Shown: positions 23,598-32,361, numbered from the stretch's first letter. The stretch: 64,000 nucleotides of DNA from Bacteroidetes bacterium UBA2475 (GCA_002342065.1 DDPF01000003.1:186001-250000); one strand, 5' to 3'. Program-made: numbers and translations. The notes: generated from the letters alone by a model not told the origin.

Positions 23598-23609
23598 ACT
23601 TTTTATTTG

Positions 23610-23683
23610 TCGGGGTGGCCAGATTCGAACTGACGACCTCCTGCTCCCAAAGCAGGCGCGATACCGGGCTACGCTACACCCCG
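23610..23683 (-). tRNA. tRNA-Pro (anticodon UGG)
   Basis: 74 bases on the minus strand. The acceptor arm pairs CGGGGTG with CACCCCG, with A as discriminator base. The anticodon stem-loop is CCTGC TTTGGGA GCAGG, giving anticodon TGG; the T arm contains the GTTCGAATC loop sequence. CCA is not encoded. The gene stands alone between the OmpA/PD40 gene and guaA, with its own terminator and then the hairpin repeats. Confidence 0.96.
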
Positions 23684-23814
23684 CTGTGTGCGTATCTCAA
23701 AAAAATTGAGAGTGCAAATATACATAAATTTTAACTTCTACAAAAAATACGTGCTTTTTTCTTAAATAATGTTTAGCCCCTGTTTATAAGCCTTCCTGAG
23801 ATAAAATTTAATTG

Positions 23815-23822
23815 TATTTTTG
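23815..23822 (+). promoter_or_regulatory. Putative -7 element of guaA
   Basis: TATTTTTG matches TAnnTTTG. Only six bases separate it from the ATG at 23829, so transcription would start at or next to the start codon, giving a leaderless or nearly leaderless mRNA. Confidence 0.4.
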
Positions 23823-23828
23823 TCTTCT

Positions 23829-25358
23829 ATGCAAGAGCAAATTCTCATTTTAGATTTTGGTTCACAATTTACCCAACTTATTGCTCGTCGGTTACGCGAA
23901 TTAAATGTTTATTGTGAAATTCATCCCTACAATAAAATCCCTGAAATTACCAAAGACATTAAAGGTGTTATTCTCTCCGGAAGCCCGCACAGCGTGCGCC
24001 AGGAAGAACCCCTTAAACCCGATCTTTCCAATATTAAAGGCAAACTACCCTTATTAGGCGTTTGTTATGGTGCCCAATATTTAGCCCATTTTTACGGCGG
24101 CGAAGTTGGCAAATCCAGCTCTCGCGAATATGGCCGCGCCCACCTCGAACTTAAAGATAAAAATGCCAAATTATTCAACGATATCAAGGATGATTCGGTT
24201 GTTTGGATGAGCCATGCCGATACTATTTTAAAGATCCCTGAAAATTATAAGATAACAGCCAGTACGCATGATGTAAAAATTGCAGCGTATTCTGTTACAG
24301 ACGAAGAAACACACGGTATCCAGTTCCATCCCGAAGTATATCATACAGATGAAGGGTTAAAGATCCTAAAGAATTTTGTTTACGGTATTTGCGACTGTAA
24401 AGGCTTATGGACATCAGACTCATTTATTGACACTACAATTGCCGATCTTAAAAAAACAATTGGTAACGATAAAGTGGTGCTTGGGCTTTCTGGCGGTGTT
24501 GATTCCAGCGTTGCGGCCGTATTATTGAATAAGGCCATTGGCAAAAATCTTTACTGCATTTTTGTAGATAACGGCCTTTTGCGCAAGAATGAGTTTGAAG
24601 CAGTGCTTGAGTCATACAAGCACATGGGCCTTAATGTAAAGGGTGTAAATGCAAAAGATAAATTTTATTCAGCCCTTGCAGGGATAAGTGATCCGGAATT
24701 AAAACGTAAAGCTATTGGCAAAGTATTTATTGATGTGTTTGACGAAGAGTCGAATCAAATTAAAGACGTAAAATGGTTAGCGCAAGGCACAATTTATCCT
24801 GACGTTATTGAAAGTTTAAGTGTTAACGGACCAAGCGCTACAATTAAATCACATCACAATGTTGGCGGCTTACCTGCTTACATGAAATTAAAAATTGTTG
24901 AGCCGCTTCGCGCTTTATTTAAAGATGAAGTGCGCCGAGTTGGAAGAGCATTGAACCTTGATGAAACTTTATTGGGAAGACATCCTTTTCCGGGACCAGG
25001 TTTAGCTATTCGTATTTTAGGAGATATTACCGCAGAAAAAGTAAGAATTGTTCAGGAAGTAGATGCTATTTTTATTGATGGTTTAAGAAAACATAATCTA
25101 TACAATACAGTTTGGCAGGCCGGCGCTATTTTATTAAATGTGCAAAGTGTTGGTGTTATGGGTGATGAAAGAACTTATGAAAATGCAGTTGCGCTAAGAG
25201 CTGTTTCATCTACAGATGGCATGACAGCGGATTGGTGTCATTTGCCGTACGAATTCCTTGCAAAAATGAGTAACGAAATTATTAATAAAGTTAAAGGCGT
25301 TAACAGGGTTGTATATGATATTAGCTCTAAACCTCCTGCAACAATTGAATGGGAATAA
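23829..25358 (+). CDS. guaA: GMP synthase (glutamine-hydrolysing)
   Basis: A 509-residue two-domain enzyme that converts XMP, glutamine and ATP to GMP, the last step of guanine nucleotide synthesis. The class I glutamine amidotransferase domain comes first with Cys79 (LLGVCYGAQ), His164 and Glu166 (QFHPEVY). The ATP-pyrophosphatase P-loop LSGGVDSS is at 217-224. The C-terminal dimerisation and XMP-binding part carries GRHPFPGPGLAIR and ends in PATIEWE, as in the family. The ATG at 23829 is chosen over an in-frame TTG nine bases upstream, because the family starts at this point and the -7 element overlaps the TTG. Confidence 0.97.
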   Translation: MQEQILILDFGSQFTQLIARRLRELNVYCEIHPYNKIPEITKDIKGVILSGSPHSVRQEEPLKPDLSNIKGKLPLLGVCYGAQYLAHFYGGEVGKSSSREYGRAHLELKDKNAKLFNDIKDDSVVWMSHADTILKIPENYKITASTHDVKIAAYSVTDEETHGIQFHPEVYHTDEGLKILKNFVYGICDCKGLWTSDSFIDTTIADLKKTIGNDKVVLGLSGGVDSSVAAVLLNKAIGKNLYCIFVDNGLLRKNEFEAVLESYKHMGLNVKGVNAKDKFYSALAGISDPELKRKAIGKVFIDVFDEESNQIKDVKWLAQGTIYPDVIESLSVNGPSATIKSHHNVGGLPAYMKLKIVEPLRALFKDEVRRVGRALNLDETLLGRHPFPGPGLAIRILGDITAEKVRIVQEVDAIFIDGLRKHNLYNTVWQAGAILLNVQSVGVMGDERTYENAVALRAVSSTDGMTADWCHLPYEFLAKMSNEIINKVKGVNRVVYDISSKPPATIEWE

Positions 25359-25399
25359 AAATAATTTTAAATTTTTAATGTTGAATTATAAATGATCAT

Positions 25400-27091
25400 T
25401 TGAAATACCTGAATAAATATATCCTGTCTTGTGTCTTGTGTCTTGTGTCTTTTATCTGTATGGCGCAAACCAAATCTACCAACCTTCAAAGTTTTGATGG
25501 AAAAAGTTACTACATACACAAAATAGAAAAAGGACAAAGTTTATATTCCATTACAAAACTTTACAACGTTACACTTGATGAACTTTATACAGCTAATCCG
25601 GAACTAAAAAATGGTGTAAAAGCAAACCAGGAAATAAAAATTCCTACGGGCATGGCATCTGTAAAACCTGTTGCTACTACAAATTTAAACACAACCACAG
25701 CAGTTGCAGGACAAGTTGATACTTCAAAATATTTTACTTATAAAATTTCAAAGGGTGAAACCATTTATTCTATTACCAAAAAATTTAATCTTACCGAGGC
25801 GCAGCTAAACGCTTACAACCCTGGTCTCGCACAATTGGGTTTAAAAGATGGTCAATTAATAGCCATCAGCGAAAAAAATAAACGCAAACCCGGTAAAGAG
25901 ATCATCAATACAATCTCATCAAACACTGCTCCAATAACAATAGATACTTCAAGATCTAAAGTAGTTACAAAATCTATTAAACCAAGTTACAATATTGCTC
26001 TAGTACTTCCTTTTAAACTTGATCAAACTTTAGCTCTTGATATTAATAATCTGGCCAAGAACAAGGCAAATTTCCCATTAGTATCTTCTTACGCTATCGA
26101 TTTTTATTTAGGATTTAAAAGCGCTATCGATTCTTTATCTACAAAAGGTTTTGAAATTAATTTAGAGCTGTATGATGAAGATGATAAAGATTCTTTAAAA
26201 CACACGCAACTATTAAGCGATCTTAAAACAAAACAAATTGATTTTATTTTTGGTCCGCTTTATGCCAACGGTTTTAAATCTATTGGTCAAAAAGCAAAAG
26301 AATTAAATATTCCTATTATTACACCTATAACGCAACAAAACAAAATGTTGTTCAATAATGTTTATGCATCAAAAACTAATCCATCACAGTTTACTTTATT
26401 AGAAAGTCTTGCCGACTATTGTATTGATTCTTTGGTAAACAACAACGCTAAAATATTTTTAGTGTCCGCTTTTCAAAAAGACGCAAAGGAAAATGCATAC
26501 GTGAATGCTTTTAAAAAGTATTATAACGACAAACAAAAACTTCTTGGCAAACCGGCTAAAGATACCGTTACAGTTGTAAAAGGATTGGCCGACATTAAGA
26601 ATTCATACTCACCAACATCAAGGAACATTGTAATTACATTAAGTACCAACCAGGTTTTTATCGCCGATTTTACAACACAACTTGCTATTTTTTCTGAAAA
26701 GAAAGACGTTGTACTGTGCGGCTGGGAAAACACAACTGGGATAGATAACATCGATCAGGAATATTTAAATTCTTTACATTTTACATTTCCTCATCAATAC
26801 AATGTAAGCAACACAAAAGCGTACTCAGCTTTAATTGACACTTACAAAATACTGCAGGATTCGTACCCAACAGAATTTTATTTTATCGGTAACGACATTG
26901 CCAATTATTATTTAAAGAATTTAAAAGAATGGGGACCGAATTTTGTTTTTAACCTCAACACCCTTTCTGCAGAAACAAATTACATGCGATTTAAATTTTA
27001 CAGGCCCGATAATTCTACCGGTTTTGATAACCGTGGCGTTTACATTTTTAAATACAACAATTACCAGTTGGAAAAAACAGGATGGAAATAA
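25400..27091 (+). CDS. LysM protein with periplasmic-binding-protein-like domain
   Basis: A 563-residue exported protein starting with TTG (no better start upstream). The signal peptide ends at CMAQ. Two LysM domains follow, at about residues 36-82 (KIEKGQSLYSITKLYNVTLDEL) and 112-155 (KISKGETIYSITKKFNLTEAQL; both cited in part only as core motifs), then a type 1 periplasmic-binding fold (about 195-560; IALVLPFKLDQ, IDFIFGPLYANG, IPIITPITQQN). Such proteins bind peptidoglycan and resemble LpoA- or ligand-sensor-like proteins. The signal-peptide codons contain a 7-bp tandem repeat (25425-25451). The gene overlaps hemF by 10 bp. Confidence 0.82.
   Translation: MKYLNKYILSCVLCLVSFICMAQTKSTNLQSFDGKSYYIHKIEKGQSLYSITKLYNVTLDELYTANPELKNGVKANQEIKIPTGMASVKPVATTNLNTTTAVAGQVDTSKYFTYKISKGETIYSITKKFNLTEAQLNAYNPGLAQLGLKDGQLIAISEKNKRKPGKEIINTISSNTAPITIDTSRSKVVTKSIKPSYNIALVLPFKLDQTLALDINNLAKNKANFPLVSSYAIDFYLGFKSAIDSLSTKGFEINLELYDEDDKDSLKHTQLLSDLKTKQIDFIFGPLYANGFKSIGQKAKELNIPIITPITQQNKMLFNNVYASKTNPSQFTLLESLADYCIDSLVNNNAKIFLVSAFQKDAKENAYVNAFKKYYNDKQKLLGKPAKDTVTVVKGLADIKNSYSPTSRNIVITLSTNQVFIADFTTQLAIFSEKKDVVLCGWENTTGIDNIDQEYLNSLHFTFPHQYNVSNTKAYSALIDTYKILQDSYPTEFYFIGNDIANYYLKNLKEWGPNFVFNLNTLSAETNYMRFKFYRPDNSTGFDNRGVYIFKYNNYQLEKTGWK
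25425..25451 (+). repeat. Heptanucleotide tandem repeat in coding sequence
   Basis: TGTCTTG occurs three times in a row (25425, 25432, 25439) followed by TGTCTT. It encodes part of the hydrophobic core of the signal peptide. A change of one unit shifts the reading frame, so slipped-strand mispairing could switch the gene off. Confidence 0.85.
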
Positions 27092-28005
27092 ATAAAGAAA
27101 CCATTTCTGAATGGTTAAAGAATTTACAGGATTCCATTTGTAAGTCGTTAGAACAAGCCGACGTCCTTTCAAAATTTGAAGAAGAGAACTGGGCGCGTGA
27201 AGAAGGCGGTGGTGGCAGAACCCGAATTATTAAAGAAGGTAATGTTATTGAAAAAGGCGGCGTTCTGTATAGCGCTGTTAGTGGCGATGCCCCCGATTTT
27301 TTATTTAAAGAACAGGAACACAGCAACGTTTCAACACAAAAATCACAAGTAAAGCCACAATTTTTTGCAACCGGTGTTTCCATTGTCATTCATCCAAAAA
27401 ACCCGATGGTGCCCATCATACACATGAACATTCGTTATTTTGAAATGGATAACGGTGTAAAATGGTTAGGTGGCGGCATTGATCTGACCCCACATTATAT
27501 TTTTGAAGAGGATGCTAAATTTTTTCACACGCAGTTAAAAACTGTTTGCGATAAACATAACGCAAATTATTATTCGAAATTTAAGAAATGGGCAGATGAT
27601 TATTTTTACATCAATCATCGTAAAGAAACGCGTGGTATTGGTGGTATATTTTTTGACCGATTAAATACTGACACCGAAATGAGTTTTGAAAAGAACTTTG
27701 CTTTTTGGCAGGATATTGGCAAGGCTTTTGCGCCAACTTACGTTGAATTGATTAGCCGAAATAAAAATAAAACCTTTACTGAAAAAAATAAAGAGTGGCA
27801 ACTCCTGCGCCGTGGCCGTTACGTAGAGTTTAATTTGATATACGATAAAGGCACCAAATTTGGTTTGGAAACAAATGGGCGTGTAGAATCGATTTTAATG
27901 AGCCTGCCAAAAACTGCCGGCTGGGAATATGATTTTAAACCTGCGAAAAATTCTGAAGAAGAAAAAACATTGAGCCTTTTAAAAAAGAAAATCAACTGGG
28001 TTTAG
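27082..28005 (+). CDS. hemF: Oxygen-dependent coproporphyrinogen III oxidase
   Basis: A 307-residue enzyme of haem synthesis that oxidatively decarboxylates coproporphyrinogen III to protoporphyrinogen IX with oxygen. Family blocks are all present: WAREEGGGGRTRII (34-47), KPQFFATGVSIVIHPKNP, GGGIDLTPHYIFEED (near 131-145), FYINHRKETRGIGGIFFD and RRGRYVEFNLIYDKGT with GLETNGRVESILMSLP. Length is normal. The start overlaps the LysM gene by 10 bp, so it is probably cotranscribed. Presence of the aerobic form suggests growth with oxygen. Confidence 0.96.
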   Translation: MEINKETISEWLKNLQDSICKSLEQADVLSKFEEENWAREEGGGGRTRIIKEGNVIEKGGVLYSAVSGDAPDFLFKEQEHSNVSTQKSQVKPQFFATGVSIVIHPKNPMVPIIHMNIRYFEMDNGVKWLGGGIDLTPHYIFEEDAKFFHTQLKTVCDKHNANYYSKFKKWADDYFYINHRKETRGIGGIFFDRLNTDTEMSFEKNFAFWQDIGKAFAPTYVELISRNKNKTFTEKNKEWQLLRRGRYVEFNLIYDKGTKFGLETNGRVESILMSLPKTAGWEYDFKPAKNSEEEKTLSLLKKKINWV

Positions 28006-28015
28006 CGCAAATAAA

Positions 28016-28182
28016 TCTAAACACATAGAAACATAGTTTTCATAGTTACAGTTTTATGCCTATTAGAAAATCATAGGGCTTCCTCGTTTTCGACGAAGAA
28101 GCTATGTTAACTTCAAAAAATATTCTTGCTTTTGTTTTAACCTAAGTGTCCCTGCCTAAGGGCAGGCGGGTATGTGGTTAAA
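28016..28182. mobile_element. MITE-like element B with terminal inverted repeats
   Basis: About 167 bp with no coding capacity. The left end TCTAAACACATAGAAACATAG (28016-28036) matches the left end of element A (35169) at 18 of 21 positions, and the right end TATGTGGTTAAA (28171-28182) is identical to that of element A. Internally both share ATCATAG, a small hairpin (TCGTTTTCGACGA here), CGAAGAA and CTATGT. The right end is interrupted by a GC-rich palindrome (28151-28166). It lies between convergent hemF and the histidine kinase gene. Confidence 0.65.
28151..28170. repeat. GC-rich palindrome nested in element B
   Basis: CCTGCCTAAGGGCAGG, followed by CGGG, is a perfect 6-bp-arm palindrome. 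It splits the right terminal repeat of element B at the point where element A reads GTGCCTATGTGG without interruption, so it looks inserted. It is much richer in GC than its surroundings. Confidence 0.6.
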
Positions 28183-28193
28183 AAAATTTCCGG

Positions 28194-30137
28194 CTAAGAT
28201 CTCCAGATAGAATCGTCGCTGATCACAATTTTTACTCTAGTATACTCACCTTTTTTTATCTCAAAATCTAGCTTACCGTTTATATCTAATGCACGCTGAG
28301 TAATATTATTCAAACCATAGCCTCTTTCAACAGCATTCATATCAAAACCTGAGCCATCATCCTGTAAAGTAATCTCATGATCGTTATTCGAAAAATTCTC
28401 AATGTAAAAATTCTTTGCGTCAGAGTGTTTGGAAGCATTATTGATCACCTCCTGCACTATCCTGAACAAATTTAAAGTGCTCTCCGGCCGTAAATTCAAT
28501 TCGTTATTGGCATTTTTAAAATGAACTGTAATATTCTTATGTTTAAAGGTCCTGTCGGCAAATTCTTTTATTTTAATACCAAATTGTACCATCGAGATCT
28601 TTTCTTCGCTCACCGTCCAGATAGTATCGCGCATTAATGCTGAGGCTTTTCGCACCTGGTCAGAAATGTTTTCGAGATCAAGTTTATCTTTTTCCTTTTC
28701 GATGCCGTGCGCTTTAATATCAATTGAAGAACTGATAATGGTTAACTCCGCGCCCATATTATCGTGTAGATCTTTAGAGATCCGCGATCTTTCTTTTTGA
28801 ATTTTTTTCTGGAAAGCCAATTCTGATTTCTTCCTGATAATATTATTGCGTTGAATAATAAAAAGAACGAGTAACAGCAATACTGCAAAAGCAGAAATAA
28901 GAATAATTAAAAATGTATTTTGTTTGTTGATACTTAATTCATTTTCTGCAATTGTATTCTTTTGAACGAGTATGGTATTCTCCTTTTGTTGAACATTATA
29001 TTGTGTTTGAAGTTCGCCAAGTTTATTTTGTGTCTCTTCATTATAAATACTATCGCTAAAAGCCTGGTATTTTTCTAAATAAAAATTGGCCTTTTCAAAA
29101 TTTTGTCTTAAACGTTCCATATCATATAAACCAAAATACGCTAGCTTTTGCCAGGCTAAACTTTTTATTTCTTCAGATTGTTTAAGGCCAAGATTTAAAA
29201 ACTCTTCTGCTTCTTTAAACTTTTTAAGGTCGGCATAGGCATTGCCGATATTAATATTTATTACAGAGCTGCCATTAAGTGAACCTATTCTATCATAAAC
29301 AGTTTTTGCTTTTAAATAATAATTCAATCCTTTCTCGATATGGCCCATTTTTCTCTCAGCAACGCCAAGCGATTGATAGATCTGTGATAAATATTCTTCT
29401 TTGCAATATTTTTCGCAAATAGGTATTAACTCATTATAAATTTGGATCGATTCAACCCCCTTCCCTTGTTTTCTTATTGCAATAGCATAGTTACCTTTTG
29501 CCGTAACGTAACCTTCGTAATCTTTAAGTTGTAAAGCAGCGGAAGCGGATTCCAGATAATTTTTTTTTGCTTCTTCTAATTGGTTATTACGCTCGTAAAT
29601 ACTGCCGATATTATTTTGAAGTTTTGCAGCTTCCATAATTGAATTACCTTTTTTAAAAAGTTCGAGGGCAATTAAATTTTTTTCGAGGCTGATGCCATAT
29701 TTTCCTTTTTCATAATACCCAAGCGCTACCTTACTCATACTCGCGCCAGCGTCTCTCCATTTATTTTTGGCCAACCGAATTTTATAAGCTTGCTCCGCAA
29801 GAAAAATACAACTATCAAAATTTCCTTTAAAAAAATAACTAAGCGCCACATCATTTTTACAAGTAGCAATTAATAAGGTATCGCCAAGCTCCAATGCGAG
29901 GGCAGCCGCGCGATTTCCGTAAAGAATAGATTGATCAATATCAGAAGTCGAAGTGTAATAACAGAGGTCATCAAGCGCGGTAACTTTTTCTTTGCCGGAT
30001 AAAGAAGGAAGTTTTTTTATGATCGAATCAATAACGCGATTTTGTTCGCTATTTTTATTTTGCGAAAAACAAAACAGTGTAAAGAATAAAAAAATCCCGA
30101 TTAAATTATGACGCGAATGTGATCTTAGTTTTTCCAA
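28194..30137 (-). CDS. TPR-containing sensor histidine kinase (NarL/LiaS type)
   Basis: A 647-residue sensor kinase. A signal peptide (to CFSQ, 26) exports a TPR array (about 50-375; examples KGKYGISLEKNLIALELF, NNIGSIYERNNQLEEAKK). One membrane helix (408-429) follows, then the HisKA_3 dimerisation domain with phospho-acceptor His458 (SKDLHDNMGAELT) and an HATPase domain with N-box QEVINNASKHSD and G-box DDGSGFD and GYGLNNI. It senses a periplasmic or membrane cue through the TPR array. The response regulator gene is immediately upstream (22 bp), so they form a two-component pair. The stimulus is unknown. Confidence 0.92.
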   Translation of the reverse strand: MEKLRSHSRHNLIGIFLFFTLFCFSQNKNSEQNRVIDSIIKKLPSLSGKEKVTALDDLCYYTSTSDIDQSILYGNRAAALALELGDTLLIATCKNDVALSYFFKGNFDSCIFLAEQAYKIRLAKNKWRDAGASMSKVALGYYEKGKYGISLEKNLIALELFKKGNSIMEAAKLQNNIGSIYERNNQLEEAKKNYLESASAALQLKDYEGYVTAKGNYAIAIRKQGKGVESIQIYNELIPICEKYCKEEYLSQIYQSLGVAERKMGHIEKGLNYYLKAKTVYDRIGSLNGSSVININIGNAYADLKKFKEAEEFLNLGLKQSEEIKSLAWQKLAYFGLYDMERLRQNFEKANFYLEKYQAFSDSIYNEETQNKLGELQTQYNVQQKENTILVQKNTIAENELSINKQNTFLIILISAFAVLLLLVLFIIQRNNIIRKKSELAFQKKIQKERSRISKDLHDNMGAELTIISSSIDIKAHGIEKEKDKLDLENISDQVRKASALMRDTIWTVSEEKISMVQFGIKIKEFADRTFKHKNITVHFKNANNELNLRPESTLNLFRIVQEVINNASKHSDAKNFYIENFSNNDHEITLQDDGSGFDMNAVERGYGLNNITQRALDINGKLDFEIKKGEYTRVKIVISDDSIWRS

Positions 30138-30159
30138 AAAATAAATATGTTAGGGTCAG

Positions 30160-30807
30160 TCAGAGCAAACCATCTTTCTGAGCTTTGTTTACAGCTTCTA
30201 ATTTACTATGAACATTTAATTTTTTATAAATATTTTCAAGATGTTTTCTAACAGTGCCGTAGCTTATCCCGGTACTATCGGCAACCTGTTCGTAGCTCAT
30301 ACCTTTTGCTATCAGTTCAAGCATTTCTATTTCTCGCTTGGTAAGATTACTTTCAGGGTTAACGGCTTGTTTTACTTTTATAGTTGCATTTTTTATAAGA
30401 TTTAAAGATTTTAGAGCAATGCTGGCACTCATGGCACTTCCCCCTTCCATGGTCTCAAAAATAGCGCGGTGTATCTTCTCCGGTTTTTCGTCCTTTAATA
30501 AATAACCTTTGGCGCCGGCGCAAATGGCTTTAAATAAATTTGTCTCGTCATCAAAAACAGTGCACATTAATATTTTTGTATCTGCGTATTTTGCCAGGAT
30601 CTTTTCTGTTGCTTCTATACCGTCCATATCCGGCATTTCAATATCCATTATAATAACATCAACCTCCAATCCCTGCATCATAGCATGAAGCGCCTCTTTA
30701 CCGGTACTGAATTCTTTTACAACCTTCATATCTTTAGACAATTGTATCTTACTTACGATGGTTGACCTTACCGTTTTAATATCATCTACTACTGCTATCT
30801 TTATCAT
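30160..30807 (-). CDS. LuxR/NarL-family response regulator
   Basis: A 215-residue DNA-binding regulator. The receiver domain has acidic residues Asp8 and Asp9 (VVDD), phospho-acceptor Asp55 (IIMDIEMPDMDG) and Lys105-region LLKDEKPEK. The C-terminal GerE/LuxR helix-turn-helix reads LTKREIEMLELIAKGMS, followed by GISYGTVRKHLENIYKKL. It pairs with the kinase gene 22 bp downstream. The neighbouring OmpA/PD40 gene, 38 bp upstream on the same strand, could be in the same transcript or a target; this is inferred. Confidence 0.95.
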   Translation of the reverse strand: MIKIAVVDDIKTVRSTIVSKIQLSKDMKVVKEFSTGKEALHAMMQGLEVDVIIMDIEMPDMDGIEATEKILAKYADTKILMCTVFDDETNLFKAICAGAKGYLLKDEKPEKIHRAIFETMEGGSAMSASIALKSLNLIKNATIKVKQAVNPESNLTKREIEMLELIAKGMSYEQVADSTGISYGTVRKHLENIYKKLNVHSKLEAVNKAQKDGLL

Positions 30808-30845
30808 AATACTTTTTGAAATTAATGAATTTATTCTAAAGGTGC

Positions 30846-32351
30846 TTATTTTTTATTAATAGTAAATTCCACGCGTCTGTTAAGGGCTTTTCCATCTTCG
30901 CTATTATTATCAGCCACCGGCTTTGCCTTTCCAAAGCCATCGCTAGTTAAGCGGGAAGCAGCAATGTTTTTGCCTGTTAAATATGTAACCACTGCAGCAG
31001 CCCTTTCTTTACTTAATTTGTTGTTATACTCATCGTTGCCAACATTATCAGTGTGACCGGCTATAAAAATTTCCATAGAAGGATTATCAGTCAATAATTT
31101 TACAAGATTATCCAATTCAAAAAACGATTCTTGTTTTAAAACAGATTTAGCTGTTTCGAAAAAAATGTTGTTGATACGAATTACCTGCCCTGTTTCTATT
31201 GGTGATAAAAGAAGGTTCTTTGAAATTTCCTTATAGCTTGAAACTGCTGAAAGATCAAGATTCTCTGTTACCGAATAATAACCCTGAGCTGTAGCTTTAA
31301 AAGAATAATTTTTTCCATAAGGTAAGATAATAGTGAACTCGCCCGTTTTAGGATTAGAACTTGCTATACCTAATTCGTTACCGGTAGCAAGATCAAAATA
31401 ATTTATTGCTGTGCCAATTGGCTCATTTGTTTTTGAATTCAAAACTTTTCCGTTAATAAGCACAACAGGATTTGGTTTTTGTTCTTCCTTTGCTTTTATC
31501 TTTACAAGATCGCCATTTCGTATCATATAAAAATAATCTCCTGATGCAGGAATTGTAAAATAAGCATCCCATGCAGAACTATTTATTTGCGGACCCATAT
31601 TCAACGGTTCTGTCCAGTTCTGCCAGGTATCATCTAAACGCTTACTCATATAAATATCAGAGCTGCCGTAGCCTCCTGGCCTGTCACTGCTAAAATATAA
31701 GGTTACATTGTCTGCCGCTAAAAAAGGTGTGCCGTCATCGTAGTTTGAACTTATTTTCGGACCAAGTTTTAAGGGTTTACTCCACTCTCCATCTTTTATT
31801 ATTGAAACATAAATATCATGATTATCTTTTCCTTCTATTTCTCCAAAAGCCATTAATAAAATATTGTTGGACGCCGATATACAATTAGAAACATGAATAC
31901 TTTTTTGCATCTTAGCATACTTAGGAACTTCAAATCCTTTAGGATCTGTCCACCCATCCGACTTAAGATAACTAACAGAAAAACCACTTTTACTATATTC
32001 TCCTTTATTGTAGAATCCTTTAAGGTAACGCGTGTTACCATCTGATGATTGTCCGATTATACTATTATATCGCGAGGTGTTAAAGGGAAATCCCAAATGT
32101 TGTGCCTTATCCCAATTTCCATTACCTGAATATTTTGCAAACCAAATATCCTGGTTTGGGGTTTGTGGCGAAAGTGTGTTTTGAGGATCGTCTCCTCTTA
32201 CAAAGAACAACTTTTTACCATCGGGTGTAATGTAAGGGGCCAATTCGTATAAAGTACTGTTTACATTTGAACCAAGACTTACAACCTCGTAACCTGTTTG
32301 TGAGAACAGTTTTGTAAAAGCTAAGACGCTAAGAATAATTATTTTTTTCAT
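30846..32351 (-). CDS. OmpA-family protein with PD40 propeller, shorter paralogue
   Basis: A 501-residue exported protein. The order is: signal peptide (to KLFSQ, about 18), PD40 propeller repeats (about 28-270; APYITPDGKKLFFVRG, PFLAADNVTLYFSSDRPGG), a carboxypeptidase-like regulatory domain (about 295-375) and an OmpA-like domain (about 385-501; IFIAGHTDNVGNDEYNNKLS, NRRVEFTI). It lacks the LamG-like N-domain of the gene at 21178-23292; segments such as MSKRLDDTW and GPQINSSAWDAYFTIPASG are shared with it. It follows the barrel-protein gene by 10 bp, so the two are one transcript. Not PorE: there are no TPRs. Confidence 0.86.
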   Translation of the reverse strand: MKKIIILSVLAFTKLFSQTGYEVVSLGSNVNSTLYELAPYITPDGKKLFFVRGDDPQNTLSPQTPNQDIWFAKYSGNGNWDKAQHLGFPFNTSRYNSIIGQSSDGNTRYLKGFYNKGEYSKSGFSVSYLKSDGWTDPKGFEVPKYAKMQKSIHVSNCISASNNILLMAFGEIEGKDNHDIYVSIIKDGEWSKPLKLGPKISSNYDDGTPFLAADNVTLYFSSDRPGGYGSSDIYMSKRLDDTWQNWTEPLNMGPQINSSAWDAYFTIPASGDYFYMIRNGDLVKIKAKEEQKPNPVVLINGKVLNSKTNEPIGTAINYFDLATGNELGIASSNPKTGEFTIILPYGKNYSFKATAQGYYSVTENLDLSAVSSYKEISKNLLLSPIETGQVIRINNIFFETAKSVLKQESFFELDNLVKLLTDNPSMEIFIAGHTDNVGNDEYNNKLSKERAAAVVTYLTGKNIAASRLTSDGFGKAKPVADNNSEDGKALNRRVEFTINKK

Positions 32352-32361
32352 TGCTAAAAAA

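Noticed and set aside
23501..23734. Open frames on the plus strand crossing the tRNA-Pro gene
   Set aside because: They read antisense through a perfect tRNA and its terminator, so they cannot be real genes.
25425..25451. CRISPR-like array
   Set aside because: The heptamers are contiguous with no spacers and lie inside a coding region; no cas genes are in the window.
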